From NCBI GenBank assembly GCA_020062605.1, contig JAGUWA010000152.1:1-8189 (forward strand): a stretch of DNA of 8,189 nt. The letters run 5' to 3'. Shown here in pieces: positions 1-7,314 of the stretch. This DNA is from Parvibaculum sp. GTDB lineage: Bacteria; Pseudomonadota; Alphaproteobacteria; Parvibaculales; Parvibaculaceae. The notes under the pieces were generated by a model. The model ran no database searches and was not told where the DNA came from. It worked only from the letters and a program-made list of their open reading frames with translations. Within the stretch, counting starts at the first letter, position 1. Each line of letters opens with the position of its first letter. The position numbers were made by a program, and so were the translations under genes.

Positions 1-200
1 ATGCGCGGCGGCAGACCGCCACTTCCAAGTGCGAAACGGGGAAGGCGATAGCCCGGCGCAACTTCGTGTTCGGCGGCGATGCCGCCCGGCGCGGAGGCGC
101 GGTCCAGCACCAGCACGGAAAGTCCGGCGCGCGCCAGGTAGGCGGCGGCGACCAATCCGTTCAGTCCGGCTCCAATCACGATCGCGTCGTGACGCTCCAT
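1..200 (-). CDS. FAD-dependent dehydrogenase (phytoene dehydrogenase-like), N-terminal part
   Basis: The window edge cuts this gene, leaving 66 N-terminal codons. Residues 6-37 form a classic dinucleotide-binding beta-alpha-beta fold: a hydrophobic strand (DAIVIG), the glycine loop GAGLNG at 10-15, an alanine-rich helix, and a second strand ending in an acidic residue (VLVLD). A PGG motif follows at 38-40. This layout is typical of FAD-binding amine oxidase and phytoene-dehydrogenase-like flavoproteins, many of uncharacterised substrate. The substrate and exact subfamily cannot be told without the rest. The ATG at 198-200 is chosen because the FAD strand begins right after it and because GGAG and AAGGG lie roughly 5-14 bases upstream. 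A 258-bp gap and a possible terminator separate it from glnE, so it probably has its own promoter. I see no convincing promoter hexamers. The FAD-fold call is firm; the subfamily is tentative. Confidence 0.8.
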   Translation of the reverse strand, partial: MERHDAIVIGAGLNGLVAAAYLARAGLSVLVLDRASAPGGIAAEHEVAPGYRLPRFALGSGGLPPR

Positions 201-377
201 GCGCCCTTTACTCCACTACTCCTGCCCGGCATGGGACGGTTTCGAAGGAAGCCCTCGACTTACCTACCCGATACGTGCCGTTTTGACACGCCTAACGCCC
301 GGCGGCGTCCACCACCGCGCTGAGGACGGCAGACGGATTAACCAAGAAAATCCCGGGGCTAAGTCACTTGTCGCGCG

Positions 378-404
378 CCAAAGCGAAACAGCGTTAACGC
401 GCTG
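378..404 (-). terminator. weak candidate intrinsic terminator of glnE
   Basis: On the minus strand, downstream of the glnE stop, a 5-bp stem CAGCG/CGCTG (400-404 with 389-393) encloses a 6-base loop. It is followed by a patchy T-rich stretch, TTTCGCTTT. The stem overlaps a perfect 10-bp palindrome, GCGTTAACGC, at 391-400. Just before it in transcription order is a second 6-bp hairpin, GCTGGC/GCCAGC (401-406 with 413-418). The stems are short and the T-run is interrupted, so termination may be partial or factor-dependent. The rest of the gap between glnE and the flavoprotein gene (201-458) holds only the latter's ribosome-binding site. I see no small gene in it. Confidence 0.3.
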
Positions 405-458
405 GCACCCCGGCCAGCACGCTTGCGCTGCAAATCTTCAGCCATGGGAATACGGGGA

Positions 459-3401
459 TCAGGTGGTGCCGACGATGCTCACGAACGCTTCCAGAACCTT
501 GCGCTGACTGTCTGCGAGTTCGGCTTCGAGGGCAGGAAAGTCAGGCGCGTCGCCCGCGCGGGCCAGAAGCGACTTCAGACCGGAAGACGCCTCCGCCGGA
601 TTGAAGACACCCGTGACGCAGACGCGGATTACCTGGGTAAGATTGTGATTGAGGGCGATGGCGCGGACCAGCATGTCCGCCGTCTCGGGCGGCAGAAGGT
701 CCGCCTCCGCGATGCGGGCAAGGGCCGTGCGCGTATGCGTGTTCAGGATTTCCGGATGGGCCGAACCGTGCACGAGCTGGAGGTACTGGCAGATGAACTC
801 GATATCGACGAGACCGCCGCGCACATGCTTCAGTTCCCAGGGGTTACTGCTTGCATGTTCCTTTGCAATGCGGGCGCGCATCTCGGCGACATCGGCGGCG
901 ATCTTCGCCCTGTCGCGCGGACGGAGGAGCGTCTCCGCGATGGCGGTATTCACCCGCTCCTTCAGGTCATCGGGCCCGGCGATGAGGCGTGCGCGCGTCA
1001 ACGCCATGTGTTCCCATGTCCAGGCCTCCGTCTCCTGGTAGGCGACGAAGCTTGCGAAGGATGTCGCGATGGGGCCGGCATTGCCGGAGGGGCGCAGCCG
1101 CATGTCCACCTCATAGAGCTTGCCCTCGGCGGTGGGCGCGGTGAGGGCGTTGATAAGCTGCTGGCACACGCGCGCGTAGTATTGTGCGGCATAGAGCGGG
1201 CGCTCACCGTCCGACGAGGCTTCCGCATCTGCGTCATAGATCACGATGAGGTCGAGATCGGAAGCGGCACTCATTTCCTCGCTGCCGAGCTTGCCCATCG
1301 CGACAACGACAAAACGGCCGCCGGGAACGCGGCCGTGCTTTTCGGCAACCCGTGCTTCCGCCGCGGGCGCGAGCGCGGCGACGAGCTCGCTTGCGAGCGC
1401 CGCATAAGCCGGACCTGCCTCCTCCGCGTCAGCACTGCCGGAGAGCACGCGGACGCCGAGGCGAAATCGGTGTTCGCGTGCCCAGACGCGGGCGAAATCG
1501 AGCACGTCCTGATAGTCCACTGCATGGGCGAGCTCTTCCCGGAGGCTGCGGTTCAGCGCTTCGCGATCCGGCAGGACCTTGAAGAAATCGGGATCGACCA
1601 CCGCTTCGAGAACGCGCGGATTGTGGCTCAGATAATCCGCAAGGCGCGGCGCCGTGCCGCAAATGCCCGCCAGCAAATCGAGCAGATGCGGGTTGGAGTA
1701 AAGCATCGAGAAGAGCTGGACACCGGCGGGAAGCCCGGTGAGGAAGCGATCGAAACGGTCGAAGGCCGTATCGGGATTGGAGGTGCGGGAGAGCGCACGG
1801 AGAAGCGCCGGCATGAGGCTCGTCAGCAGCTCTCGCGACCGGGAGGCGCGCGTCGCCGGGAAGCGTCCCGTATGCCATGCGCGGATCGCTTCCGACATTT
1901 CCGAAACGCGCGTGAAGCCGAGCCCGCGCAAGGTCTCGAGCGTTTCGGGATCGTCGTCGGTCCCTGTGAAGACGAGGCTGCCACCCTCCTCGCCGAGGGG
2001 CGGCGCCGTCTCGAAGAGCTTGGCGTAATGATCGCGTACGCATTCGAGACGTGCGGTGAGTGCCCTGGAGAAGCTTTCGCGATCCGCAAACCCCATGAAG
2101 CAGGCGACGCGATCGATATCCTTGTCTGAGGCGGGGAGCGAATGCGTCTGCTCATCGTCGATCATCTGAAGACGGTGTTCGAGCGTGCGCAGGAAGCGAT
2201 AGGCTTCCTTGAGGTCTTCAGCCGTCTCGGGAGCAATCCATTTTTTTGCCGCAAGCTCGTCGAGCATGGCGCAGGTCTGTTTGCCCCGCAGATCATGGTC
2301 GCGTCCGCCGGCAATCAATTGCTGTGTCTGCACGAAGAACTCGATTTCGCGAATACCGCCGCGTCCGAGCTTGATATTGTGACCGGCAATGGCGATCTGA
2401 CCATGGCCGCCGACGGCGTGGATCTGGCGCTTCATCGAATGGATATCGTTGATGGCGGCGAAATCGAGATTCTTGCGCCAGATGTAAGGCGTCAGCATTT
2501 TCAGGAAGCGGTCTCCCGCTTCCCTGTCGCCAGCGACGGGACGCGCCTTGATGAAGGCCGCGCGCTCCCAGTTCTGCCCGCGGCTTTCATAGTAGCTCTC
2601 GGCGGCCGGAAGCGAGACGGCGACGGGTGTGCCACCCGGGTCGGGACGGAGCCGCAGGTCGGTGCGGAAGACATAGCCGTCCGCCGTCCGCTCCTGCAGC
2701 ATCTTCACGAGATCCTTCGTGATGCGAACGAAGAAACCGCCGTCGTCGAGCCCCTCCTTCAGAGGCAGCTGTCCAGGCTCGTAGAAGACGACGAGATCGA
2801 TGTCGCTCGAATAGTTGAGTTCGCGCGAGCCGTATTTTCCCATGCCGAGAATGACGAGTCCCGACCCTTGCGCAGAAACCTCCGTCGACGATTTCAGTAT
2901 CTGGCCCCGTGCGGCGGCATTGCGCAGAAGCCATTCGATGGAGGCGTCAACGGCGGTGTCCGCAAAGGAGGTCAGCGCATCCGTCACCCGCTCAAGCGGC
3001 CAGGCGCCTGTGATGTCGGTCATGGCGATGAGGAGTGCCGCTTCGGATTTGGCGAGGCGCAAGGCTGACATGACATCCGCCTGGCTTTCGAGCGCGCCCG
3101 CCGCCTCCGTGCGCGCCAGCAGGTCGTCGAAGGCGGCATCTGGCGTGCGGTCGAGGAGGCGCGGCAGCCAGTCCGCATGAAGACGCAGGATACGGCCCAG
3201 GAAGGGCGAGTTGCCAAACAGGGAGGACAAGAGGTGCAGAACATCCTCGTCCGCTGCAAGTGCGGTGAGTTTTTCGTCGCCAATGCGCGCGACGGCTGCG
3301 AGGAAATCCTCCATCTCGCGCGCAACGCGTTCTGCGTCGTAGGGTGCGGGCGCACGGCCCGCCCAGGCGCGAAGCGGCTTCGATACCCCGGACTCGCTCA
3401 C
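459..3401 (-). CDS. glnE: bifunctional glutamine synthetase adenylyltransferase/deadenylase
   Basis: GlnE transfers AMP from ATP to a conserved tyrosine of glutamine synthetase, inactivating it, and removes it by phosphorolysis. PII protein and glutamine control the two activities. The 980 residues hold the two expected nucleotidyltransferase halves. The N-terminal deadenylylase has GMGKYG (186-191), SSDIDL with aspartates 200 and 202, DLRLRPDPGG (248-257) and GRGGIREIEF (346-355). The C-terminal adenylylase has AMGKLG (701-706), SDLDL with aspartates 715 and 717, DMRLRPSGNAG (766-776) and VRGGLVDIEF (860-869). Both metal-binding sites look intact. Length is slightly above the E. coli enzyme (about 946) and normal for alphaproteobacteria. 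The start is GTG (3399-3401), preceded by AGGAG at good spacing, with an in-frame stop TGA just upstream. It lies 60 bp after the histidine kinase with no clear terminator between, so it may be cotranscribed with the two-component genes. No frameshift or missing motif is visible. Confidence 0.97.
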   Translation of the reverse strand: MSESGVSKPLRAWAGRAPAPYDAERVAREMEDFLAAVARIGDEKLTALAADEDVLHLLSSLFGNSPFLGRILRLHADWLPRLLDRTPDAAFDDLLARTEAAGALESQADVMSALRLAKSEAALLIAMTDITGAWPLERVTDALTSFADTAVDASIEWLLRNAAARGQILKSSTEVSAQGSGLVILGMGKYGSRELNYSSDIDLVVFYEPGQLPLKEGLDDGGFFVRITKDLVKMLQERTADGYVFRTDLRLRPDPGGTPVAVSLPAAESYYESRGQNWERAAFIKARPVAGDREAGDRFLKMLTPYIWRKNLDFAAINDIHSMKRQIHAVGGHGQIAIAGHNIKLGRGGIREIEFFVQTQQLIAGGRDHDLRGKQTCAMLDELAAKKWIAPETAEDLKEAYRFLRTLEHRLQMIDDEQTHSLPASDKDIDRVACFMGFADRESFSRALTARLECVRDHYAKLFETAPPLGEEGGSLVFTGTDDDPETLETLRGLGFTRVSEMSEAIRAWHTGRFPATRASRSRELLTSLMPALLRALSRTSNPDTAFDRFDRFLTGLPAGVQLFSMLYSNPHLLDLLAGICGTAPRLADYLSHNPRVLEAVVDPDFFKVLPDREALNRSLREELAHAVDYQDVLDFARVWAREHRFRLGVRVLSGSADAEEAGPAYAALASELVAALAPAAEARVAEKHGRVPGGRFVVVAMGKLGSEEMSAASDLDLIVIYDADAEASSDGERPLYAAQYYARVCQQLINALTAPTAEGKLYEVDMRLRPSGNAGPIATSFASFVAYQETEAWTWEHMALTRARLIAGPDDLKERVNTAIAETLLRPRDRAKIAADVAEMRARIAKEHASSNPWELKHVRGGLVDIEFICQYLQLVHGSAHPEILNTHTRTALARIAEADLLPPETADMLVRAIALNHNLTQVIRVCVTGVFNPAEASSGLKSLLARAGDAPDFPALEAELADSQRKVLEAFVSIVGTT

Positions 3402-3461
3402 TCGCTTCTCCTCTCGCCGCGACGATCAAACGGGCGGCAGAGTATCAGATTCCGGCGGGCG

Positions 3462-4880
3462 TCAACGCCCGGAAACAGGGAGAAAAAGACTCACGCGGAG
3501 GCCAGGGCGATTATCGTCCAGTTCGATCGTCCCGCCATGCAATCGCGCGACGGCGGCAACGAGACTGAGGCCGAGCCCCGAGCCCGGCGTGTTGCGGCTC
3601 GCCTCCAGCCGGACGAAGCGCTCCAGCACGCGATGGCGCTGGTCCTCGGGGATGCCGGGGCCCCGATCAGCGACGGAGAGGACTACGCCTCGTCCAGGCC
3701 GTGCGGGGTCGATATCCGCCGAGACCGCGATGGTGCGTTCGGTATCGCTTTCCTGCGGAAGCCCGTGCTTGATCGCATTGTCGAGAAGGTTCGCGACCGC
3801 CTGCGAGAGCAGCTCGCGGTTGCCCCAGATCATCAACCCCTCGGGTACGTCGATCGAAATGGCAAGGTTCTTCTCTTCTGCCACTGGTTCGTACAGTTCC
3901 GCAGCATCGTGCAGCGTCGCGCTCAGATCAACCCAGGTCATGGCGTCGCGAAGCGAACCCGCCTCGGCGCGCGCGATCATCAGCAATGCGTTGAACGTCC
4001 CGAGAAGGTTGTCCGCTTCGGCGATCGTCTTTTCGAGCGCCTGCTTGTAGTCCTCGGGCGTCGCCTCCTGCATGAGCGTAACCTCGAGACGGTTGCGGAG
4101 GCGGTTCAGGGGGCTGCGCAAGTCATGGGCGATATTGTCCGTCACCTGCCGCATGCCGATCATCAGCGCCTCGATCTGATCGAGCATGGCGTTGAGATTG
4201 CGGCCGAGCTGATCGAGCTCGTCGCCGGTGCCCGCGATGGGAAGCCGCTGGGAGAGATCACCCTCCATGATGTCGCGGCTCGAACGATTGATGTCGTCGA
4301 CACGCGCCAGCATGTTGCGGCTCATGACAAGGCCACCGACCAGACCAAGCGCGATGGTGAGGCCGATGGCCCAGATGAGCGCGTTGGTAATGAGGTTCTC
4401 GATCTCGCGCCGTTCCTGCACGTCGCGTCCGACGAGCAAGTAGAAGCCTTCCTGCAAATAGAAGGCGCGGGCGCGGGCGGCTTTCACCTCGGTGCCGTCC
4501 AGCGTCTTGCGGTTATAGGTGAAGTCGAACCAGCCGTCGGCCCCGGGCTCCACCTGCGGGCGCCCGTCCAGCGTACCCGCAAGTACGCGACCGGCCGGAT
4601 CGAGCACGAGATAGAGGCTCTGGCCGGGATCGCGCGAACGCTGGATGACGGTGTGAACGAGGAGCGGAAGACCGCCCTGCCGGTATTGCTCGGCAAGACC
4701 CGCGATTTCCGCCTCCACCGCCTCATCGGTCTGGCGGGCGAGGAAACCGGCCGTATTCCAATAGACATAGGCCAGCAGCGTGATCGCCGAGGCGGCGAAC
4801 AGGGCCAGATAAATGACCGCGAGCCGGAAGGTCGAGGTCTGTAAGAGTTTAATCAGCGGCACGCAGCGAGTATCCCGCAC
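3462..4880 (-). CDS. sensor histidine kinase, HAMP type
   Basis: This is a membrane histidine kinase of up to 472 residues, the likely partner of the regulator just upstream. In order it has: a first membrane helix (about 19-41), a periplasmic sensor loop of about 125 residues (42-165) with no domain I recognise, a second membrane helix (about 166-187), a HAMP linker (about 187-240), and a phosphoacceptor helix with NIAHDLRSPL, where the phosphorylated histidine is 252. The ATP-binding domain follows, with the N box NLLDNAIKHG (asparagine 368), G1 DRGPGIP (405-411) and G2 GSGLGLSL (433-440). All catalytic boxes are intact. The longest frame starts at GTG 4880, overlapping the regulator by 32 bases, but no Shine-Dalgarno precedes it. 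A second GTG at 4862 (14-base overlap) has GGGA 10 bases upstream and may be the true start. Either way translation is probably coupled to the regulator. The signal sensed is unknown. Confidence 0.93.
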   Translation of the reverse strand: MRDTRCVPLIKLLQTSTFRLAVIYLALFAASAITLLAYVYWNTAGFLARQTDEAVEAEIAGLAEQYRQGGLPLLVHTVIQRSRDPGQSLYLVLDPAGRVLAGTLDGRPQVEPGADGWFDFTYNRKTLDGTEVKAARARAFYLQEGFYLLVGRDVQERREIENLITNALIWAIGLTIALGLVGGLVMSRNMLARVDDINRSSRDIMEGDLSQRLPIAGTGDELDQLGRNLNAMLDQIEALMIGMRQVTDNIAHDLRSPLNRLRNRLEVTLMQEATPEDYKQALEKTIAEADNLLGTFNALLMIARAEAGSLRDAMTWVDLSATLHDAAELYEPVAEEKNLAISIDVPEGLMIWGNRELLSQAVANLLDNAIKHGLPQESDTERTIAVSADIDPARPGRGVVLSVADRGPGIPEDQRHRVLERFVRLEASRNTPGSGLGLSLVAAVARLHGGTIELDDNRPGLRVSLFLPVSGR

Positions 4881-5526
4881 CGCGGACGGTGTGCAAGAGC
4901 GGTTGATCGAAATTCTTGTCGATCTTGGCCCGAAGACGGGAAATATGGACGTCGATCACGTTCGTTTGCGGATCGAAATGATATTCCCAGACATTCTCCA
5001 GCAACATGGTTCTCGTGACGACCTGGCCTGCATGCTTCATCAGATATTCGAGCAGGCGGAATTCGCGCGGCTGGAGGTCGATCTCCTGCCCCTCCCGAAC
5101 GACCTTGCGGGCGAGAAGATCGACTTCGAGGTTGCCGACCTGAAGGCGCGTGCGGACCTGGTCCGGATTGGCGCGGCGGACCAACACCTCGATGCGGGCG
5201 AGAAGTTCGGCGAAGGCATAAGGCTTGGTGAGATAGTCATCGCCTCCGGCCTTGAGACCCTTGATGCGGTCGTCCACCTCGCCCAGGGCGGAGAGGAACA
5301 GGACGGGCGTGCGCACGCCTTCCTCGCGCAGGGTTTCGACGACGCTCAGCCCATCGCGCTTCGGCAGCATCCGGTCCACGATCAAGACGTCGAACGAACT
5401 TGAGAGAGCCAGTGTCAGCCCCTCCTCGCCGTCCGCTGCGTGGTCGATGATATGGCCGCTCTCGCGCAGGCCCTTCACGACATAGGCTGCCGCTTCCAGA
5501 TCGTCTTCAATTACAAGAATGCGCAT
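4849..5526 (-). CDS. OmpR/PhoB-family response regulator
   Basis: A 225-residue DNA-binding response regulator, usual length for the family. The receiver domain (1-about 117) has the acidic pair D8/D9, the phosphoacceptor D51 in IVDRMLP, S79 at the conserved Thr/Ser position, and K101 in the TKPY motif. The C-terminal winged helix (about 128-222) shows the family's PREFRLLEYL, the recognition-helix region NVIDVHISRLRAKID and the closing hairpin VRGAGY. All signalling residues are present. The ATG at 5524-5526 begins the first receiver strand directly (MRILVIEDD), with AAGG close upstream. Its end overlaps the kinase start, so the two form one translational unit. It lies downstream of degP, separated by a hairpin-rich 174-bp gap. 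OmpR/PhoB regulators bind tandem direct repeats, and such repeats sit ahead of degP (7244-7276), making degP a candidate target by inference. I do not recognise a specific gene name. Confidence 0.96.
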   Translation of the reverse strand: MRILVIEDDLEAAAYVVKGLRESGHIIDHAADGEEGLTLALSSSFDVLIVDRMLPKRDGLSVVETLREEGVRTPVLFLSALGEVDDRIKGLKAGGDDYLTKPYAFAELLARIEVLVRRANPDQVRTRLQVGNLEVDLLARKVVREGQEIDLQPREFRLLEYLMKHAGQVVTRTMLLENVWEYHFDPQTNVIDVHISRLRAKIDKNFDQPLLHTVRGAGYSLRAAD

Positions 5527-5594
5527 TGCCTTGCCAAGCTCCAGATCTCGCGCCCGACGGGCGGGCAGACAGCAACTTCATCCTGGCGGCCAGT

Positions 5595-5642
5595 GGGCCG
5601 CGCCGGCGATGCAGCGGGGGGAAGCATCGGACGGCGCGGCCC
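5595..5642 (-). other. long GC-rich hairpin between degP and the response regulator
   Basis: A perfect 11-bp stem (GGGCCGCGCCG at 5595-5605 with its complement at 5632-5642) is topped, after a small internal loop, by a further 6-bp stem CGATGC/GCATCG (5607-5612 with 5624-5629) and an 11-base loop. A second copy of the GCGGCCC arm lies at 5644-5650, so the distal arm could pair in two registers. No T-run follows on the minus strand, so this is not a standard intrinsic terminator. It could be a processing or stability element that sets unequal expression of degP and the downstream two-component genes. A smaller hairpin, CGCCC/GGGCG at 5551-5563, lies nearer the regulator's start. The remainder of 5527-5700 holds no credible gene. 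Confidence 0.6.
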
Positions 5643-5700
5643 TGCGGCCCGTTTCTCGGTGGGGTCCGGGCCACATGGCGACCGGCCAGGTTTTTTCGCG

Positions 5701-7173
5701 CTACGACTTCTGCAACGTGAGGGCCACGAAACGCTGCTGGTTGTCGCTGCGAAGGAGAAGAAGCACCGAGCTCTTCTTCGCCTTGTTTGCTTCCTCGACA
5801 CCGGCAACGACATCCGCGGGCTTTTTCACATCGCGGCCGGACACCTTCACGACGATATCGCCAGGCCGAATGCCCTTTTCGGCCGCATCGCTCGCAGGAT
5901 CCACGCTCTTCACGATGACGCCGTCGGGCGAGTCCGCCAAAGCAAGGCCGAGGCTTTCCGTGGTCGCCATCTCCGGTTCGGAGCCCGGCTCGGCGGCGGC
6001 CATTTGCGGGTTCTCGGGGAAGGTGCCGATCCGGACACCGATGGTTTTTTCGCGGCCATCGCGCCAGATGACGAGCTTCGCGTTGCTCTCGGGCTCAAGG
6101 TCGGCGACGGTGCGGCTCACGGCCCGCACATCCTCCATCGCCTTGCCGTTCACGTCGACGATCACGTCACCGGTCTTGATGCCGGCCTTCTCGGCGGGAC
6201 TGCCCTCGCCCACCTGCGCAACGAGCGCGCCGCGCGGCTTGTCGAGCGAGAGCGACGAGGCGACCTCGTCATCCACCTGCTGAATGGTGACGCCAAGCCA
6301 GCCGCGTGTGACCTTGCCCTTGTCCTTGAGCTGGGCCACCACGTTCTTCGCAATCGAGGAGGGAATGGCAAAACCGATACCGACGCTCCCGCCCGTCGGC
6401 GAGAAGATCGCCGTGTTCACACCAACTACATTGCCATGCACATCGAAAGTGGGACCACCGGAATTGCCCTTGTTGATCGAAGCATCGATCTGAATGAAGT
6501 CGTCATAGGGTCCGGCGCCGATCTGGCGGCCGCGAGCCGAGACGATGCCCGTGGTAACGGTGCCGCCGAGACCGAAGGGGTTGCCAACCGCAAGCACCCA
6601 GTCACCGACGCGCACATTTTCGGAATCGCCGAAGACGACATAGGGCAAAGGCTTCTTGCTTTCGACCTTCACGAGCGCGAGATCGGTCTTCGGGTCCTTG
6701 CCGATCAGCTCCGCCTTCAACTCACTGCCGTCGTCGCGGATGACCGTGATGTCCTTGCCGTCGCCGACCACATGATTGTTCGTGACGATGTAGCCGTCGG
6801 CCGAAATCAGGAAGCCCGAGCCGAGGGCCGTCGCATGGCGCGAGCGGGGCTTGCCGTCCGGACCTTGCGGCTGGAGATCGCGGAAGAATTTCTCGAAGGG
6901 GCTGCCGGGCGGGAAAGGCAGGTCCGGCACCGAGGGCGCGGTGGCAGTCACCTCTTCGTCGACGCGAATGCTGACGACCGCCGGGTTCACCTTCTCGACC
7001 AGGTCCGCAAAGCTCGGCAAGCGCTCGAGCGCGTTTGCCGCGGGAGCGGCAGACTGTGTGTCGAGAGGCGCCGTTTCGGCAAAAGCCGGCGTGGTGAAAG
7101 CGAGCGCGCCGGCGACCGCAAGGGCCGTGAGACGTCGTATGGGGCGCAGTGATGTTTCGCGACCGTTCCGCAT
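5701..7173 (-). CDS. degP: periplasmic DegP/HtrA-type serine endoprotease
   Basis: This HtrA-family protease degrades or holds misfolded envelope proteins. The 490 residues contain: a Sec-type signal peptide (1-32, RR then a hydrophobic core, cleavage expected after AFA); a trypsin-like domain with catalytic H134 in TNNHVV, D164 in KTDLAL and S238 in GNSGGP; PDZ1 (about 290-380) with GWLGV at 291-295; a low-complexity Ala/Glu/Met linker (about 386-407); and PDZ2 (about 408-487). Two PDZ domains place it with the DegP/DegQ group rather than DegS, so it is a soluble periplasmic oligomer by analogy. The open frame reaches upstream to 7278, but the ATG at 7171-7173 is preferred. It has AGGGAG six bases upstream and puts the signal peptide at the N-terminus, whereas the upstream extension reads through the regulatory region and is unlike a signal peptide. 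It follows ccmH after 141 bp, with a probable promoter between. Confidence 0.96.
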   Translation of the reverse strand: MRNGRETSLRPIRRLTALAVAGALAFTTPAFAETAPLDTQSAAPAANALERLPSFADLVEKVNPAVVSIRVDEEVTATAPSVPDLPFPPGSPFEKFFRDLQPQGPDGKPRSRHATALGSGFLISADGYIVTNNHVVGDGKDITVIRDDGSELKAELIGKDPKTDLALVKVESKKPLPYVVFGDSENVRVGDWVLAVGNPFGLGGTVTTGIVSARGRQIGAGPYDDFIQIDASINKGNSGGPTFDVHGNVVGVNTAIFSPTGGSVGIGFAIPSSIAKNVVAQLKDKGKVTRGWLGVTIQQVDDEVASSLSLDKPRGALVAQVGEGSPAEKAGIKTGDVIVDVNGKAMEDVRAVSRTVADLEPESNAKLVIWRDGREKTIGVRIGTFPENPQMAAAEPGSEPEMATTESLGLALADSPDGVIVKSVDPASDAAEKGIRPGDIVVKVSGRDVKKPADVVAGVEEANKAKKSSVLLLLRSDNQQRFVALTLQKS

Positions 7174-7179
7174 GGATAA

Positions 7180-7185
7180 CTCCCT
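7180..7185 (-). promoter_or_regulatory. Shine-Dalgarno of degP
   Basis: AGGGAG on the minus strand lies six bases before the ATG at 7173. It is one of the strongest ribosome-binding sites in the window and decides the degP start against the longer frame beginning at 7278. Confidence 0.8.
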
Positions 7186-7193
7186 GTCGTTGT

Positions 7194-7226
7194 GCCGCCT
7201 CATCGCCCAGCCCGATGAGCGGCGGC
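7194..7226 (-). promoter_or_regulatory. hairpin in the degP leader
   Basis: CTCATCG at 7199-7205 pairs perfectly with CGATGAG at 7213-7219 around a 7-base loop. A flanking 5-bp stem, GCCGC/GCGGC (7194-7198 with 7222-7226), extends it after a 2-base bulge, giving 12 pairs in all. It ends eight bases before the Shine-Dalgarno of degP, so it probably does not mask the site directly. If the transcript starts upstream of it, it lies in the 5' untranslated region and could stabilise the message or bind a regulator. As DNA it could also be an operator with dyad symmetry. Confidence 0.5.
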
Positions 7227-7243
7227 GGCATGCTTGAAGGACA

Positions 7244-7276
7244 GAATCCTTTCCTGATCCTTTCCAAATCATGTCC
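7244..7276 (-). promoter_or_regulatory. tandem 11-bp direct repeats upstream of degP, putative response-regulator site
   Basis: Three back-to-back 11-bp units run at 7266-7276, 7255-7265 and 7244-7254 (minus-strand order), each starting GGA(A/C)A(G/T)GAT. The last two share nine identical bases, and the first matches the second at 7 of 11. A more degenerate fourth unit may occupy 7277-7287, matching its neighbour at 7 of 11. An 11-bp period is one helical turn and is the known spacing of PhoB/OmpR-type binding boxes, and a regulator of that family is encoded two genes downstream. The block sits in the most AT-rich part of the window, 71 bp ahead of the degP start, as expected for a promoter. 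A good -10 hexamer is not obvious; CAAGCAT at 7230-7236 is a weak possibility. An inverted repeat AAGGA-N5-TCCTT (7237-7251) overlaps the last unit. Confidence 0.5.
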
Positions 7277-7314
7277 AAAACATTACTAAAATGTGAGGCG
7301 GAATAAAGGCGCGT

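Noticed and set aside
283..288. TTGACA hexamer on the plus strand
   Set aside because: No -10 hexamer lies at 16-18 bp spacing and no plus-strand gene follows.
423..2129. Plus-strand open frame of 568 codons across glnE
   Set aside because: It lies entirely antisense to the conserved glnE motifs, has no recognisable domain, and is explained by GC-rich third positions keeping the opposite strand free of stops.
3177..4844. Plus-strand open frame of 555 codons over the kinase and the 5' end of glnE
   Set aside because: It is antisense to two well-supported genes, crosses the gap between them, and its composition (Arg, Ala, Glu, His rich) looks like a shadow translation.
5570..5671. Short minus-strand frame of 32 codons in the degP-regulator gap
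   Set aside because: It has no Shine-Dalgarno, runs through the GC hairpin, and its composition is that of random GC-rich sequence.
5675..5696. Plus-strand hairpin TGGC/GCCA followed by six Ts
   Set aside because: A stem of only four pairs with no plus-strand gene upstream to terminate. The T-run is just the complement of an A-run after the degP stop.
5440..7152. Plus-strand open frame of 570 codons over degP
   Set aside because: It is antisense to a protease with an intact catalytic triad, has no recognisable motif and no ribosome-binding context.
7174..7278. N-terminal extension of degP by 35 codons
   Set aside because: The extension reads through the repeat array and leader hairpin, does not look like a signal peptide, and the internal ATG at 7173 has a strong Shine-Dalgarno followed directly by a signal peptide.
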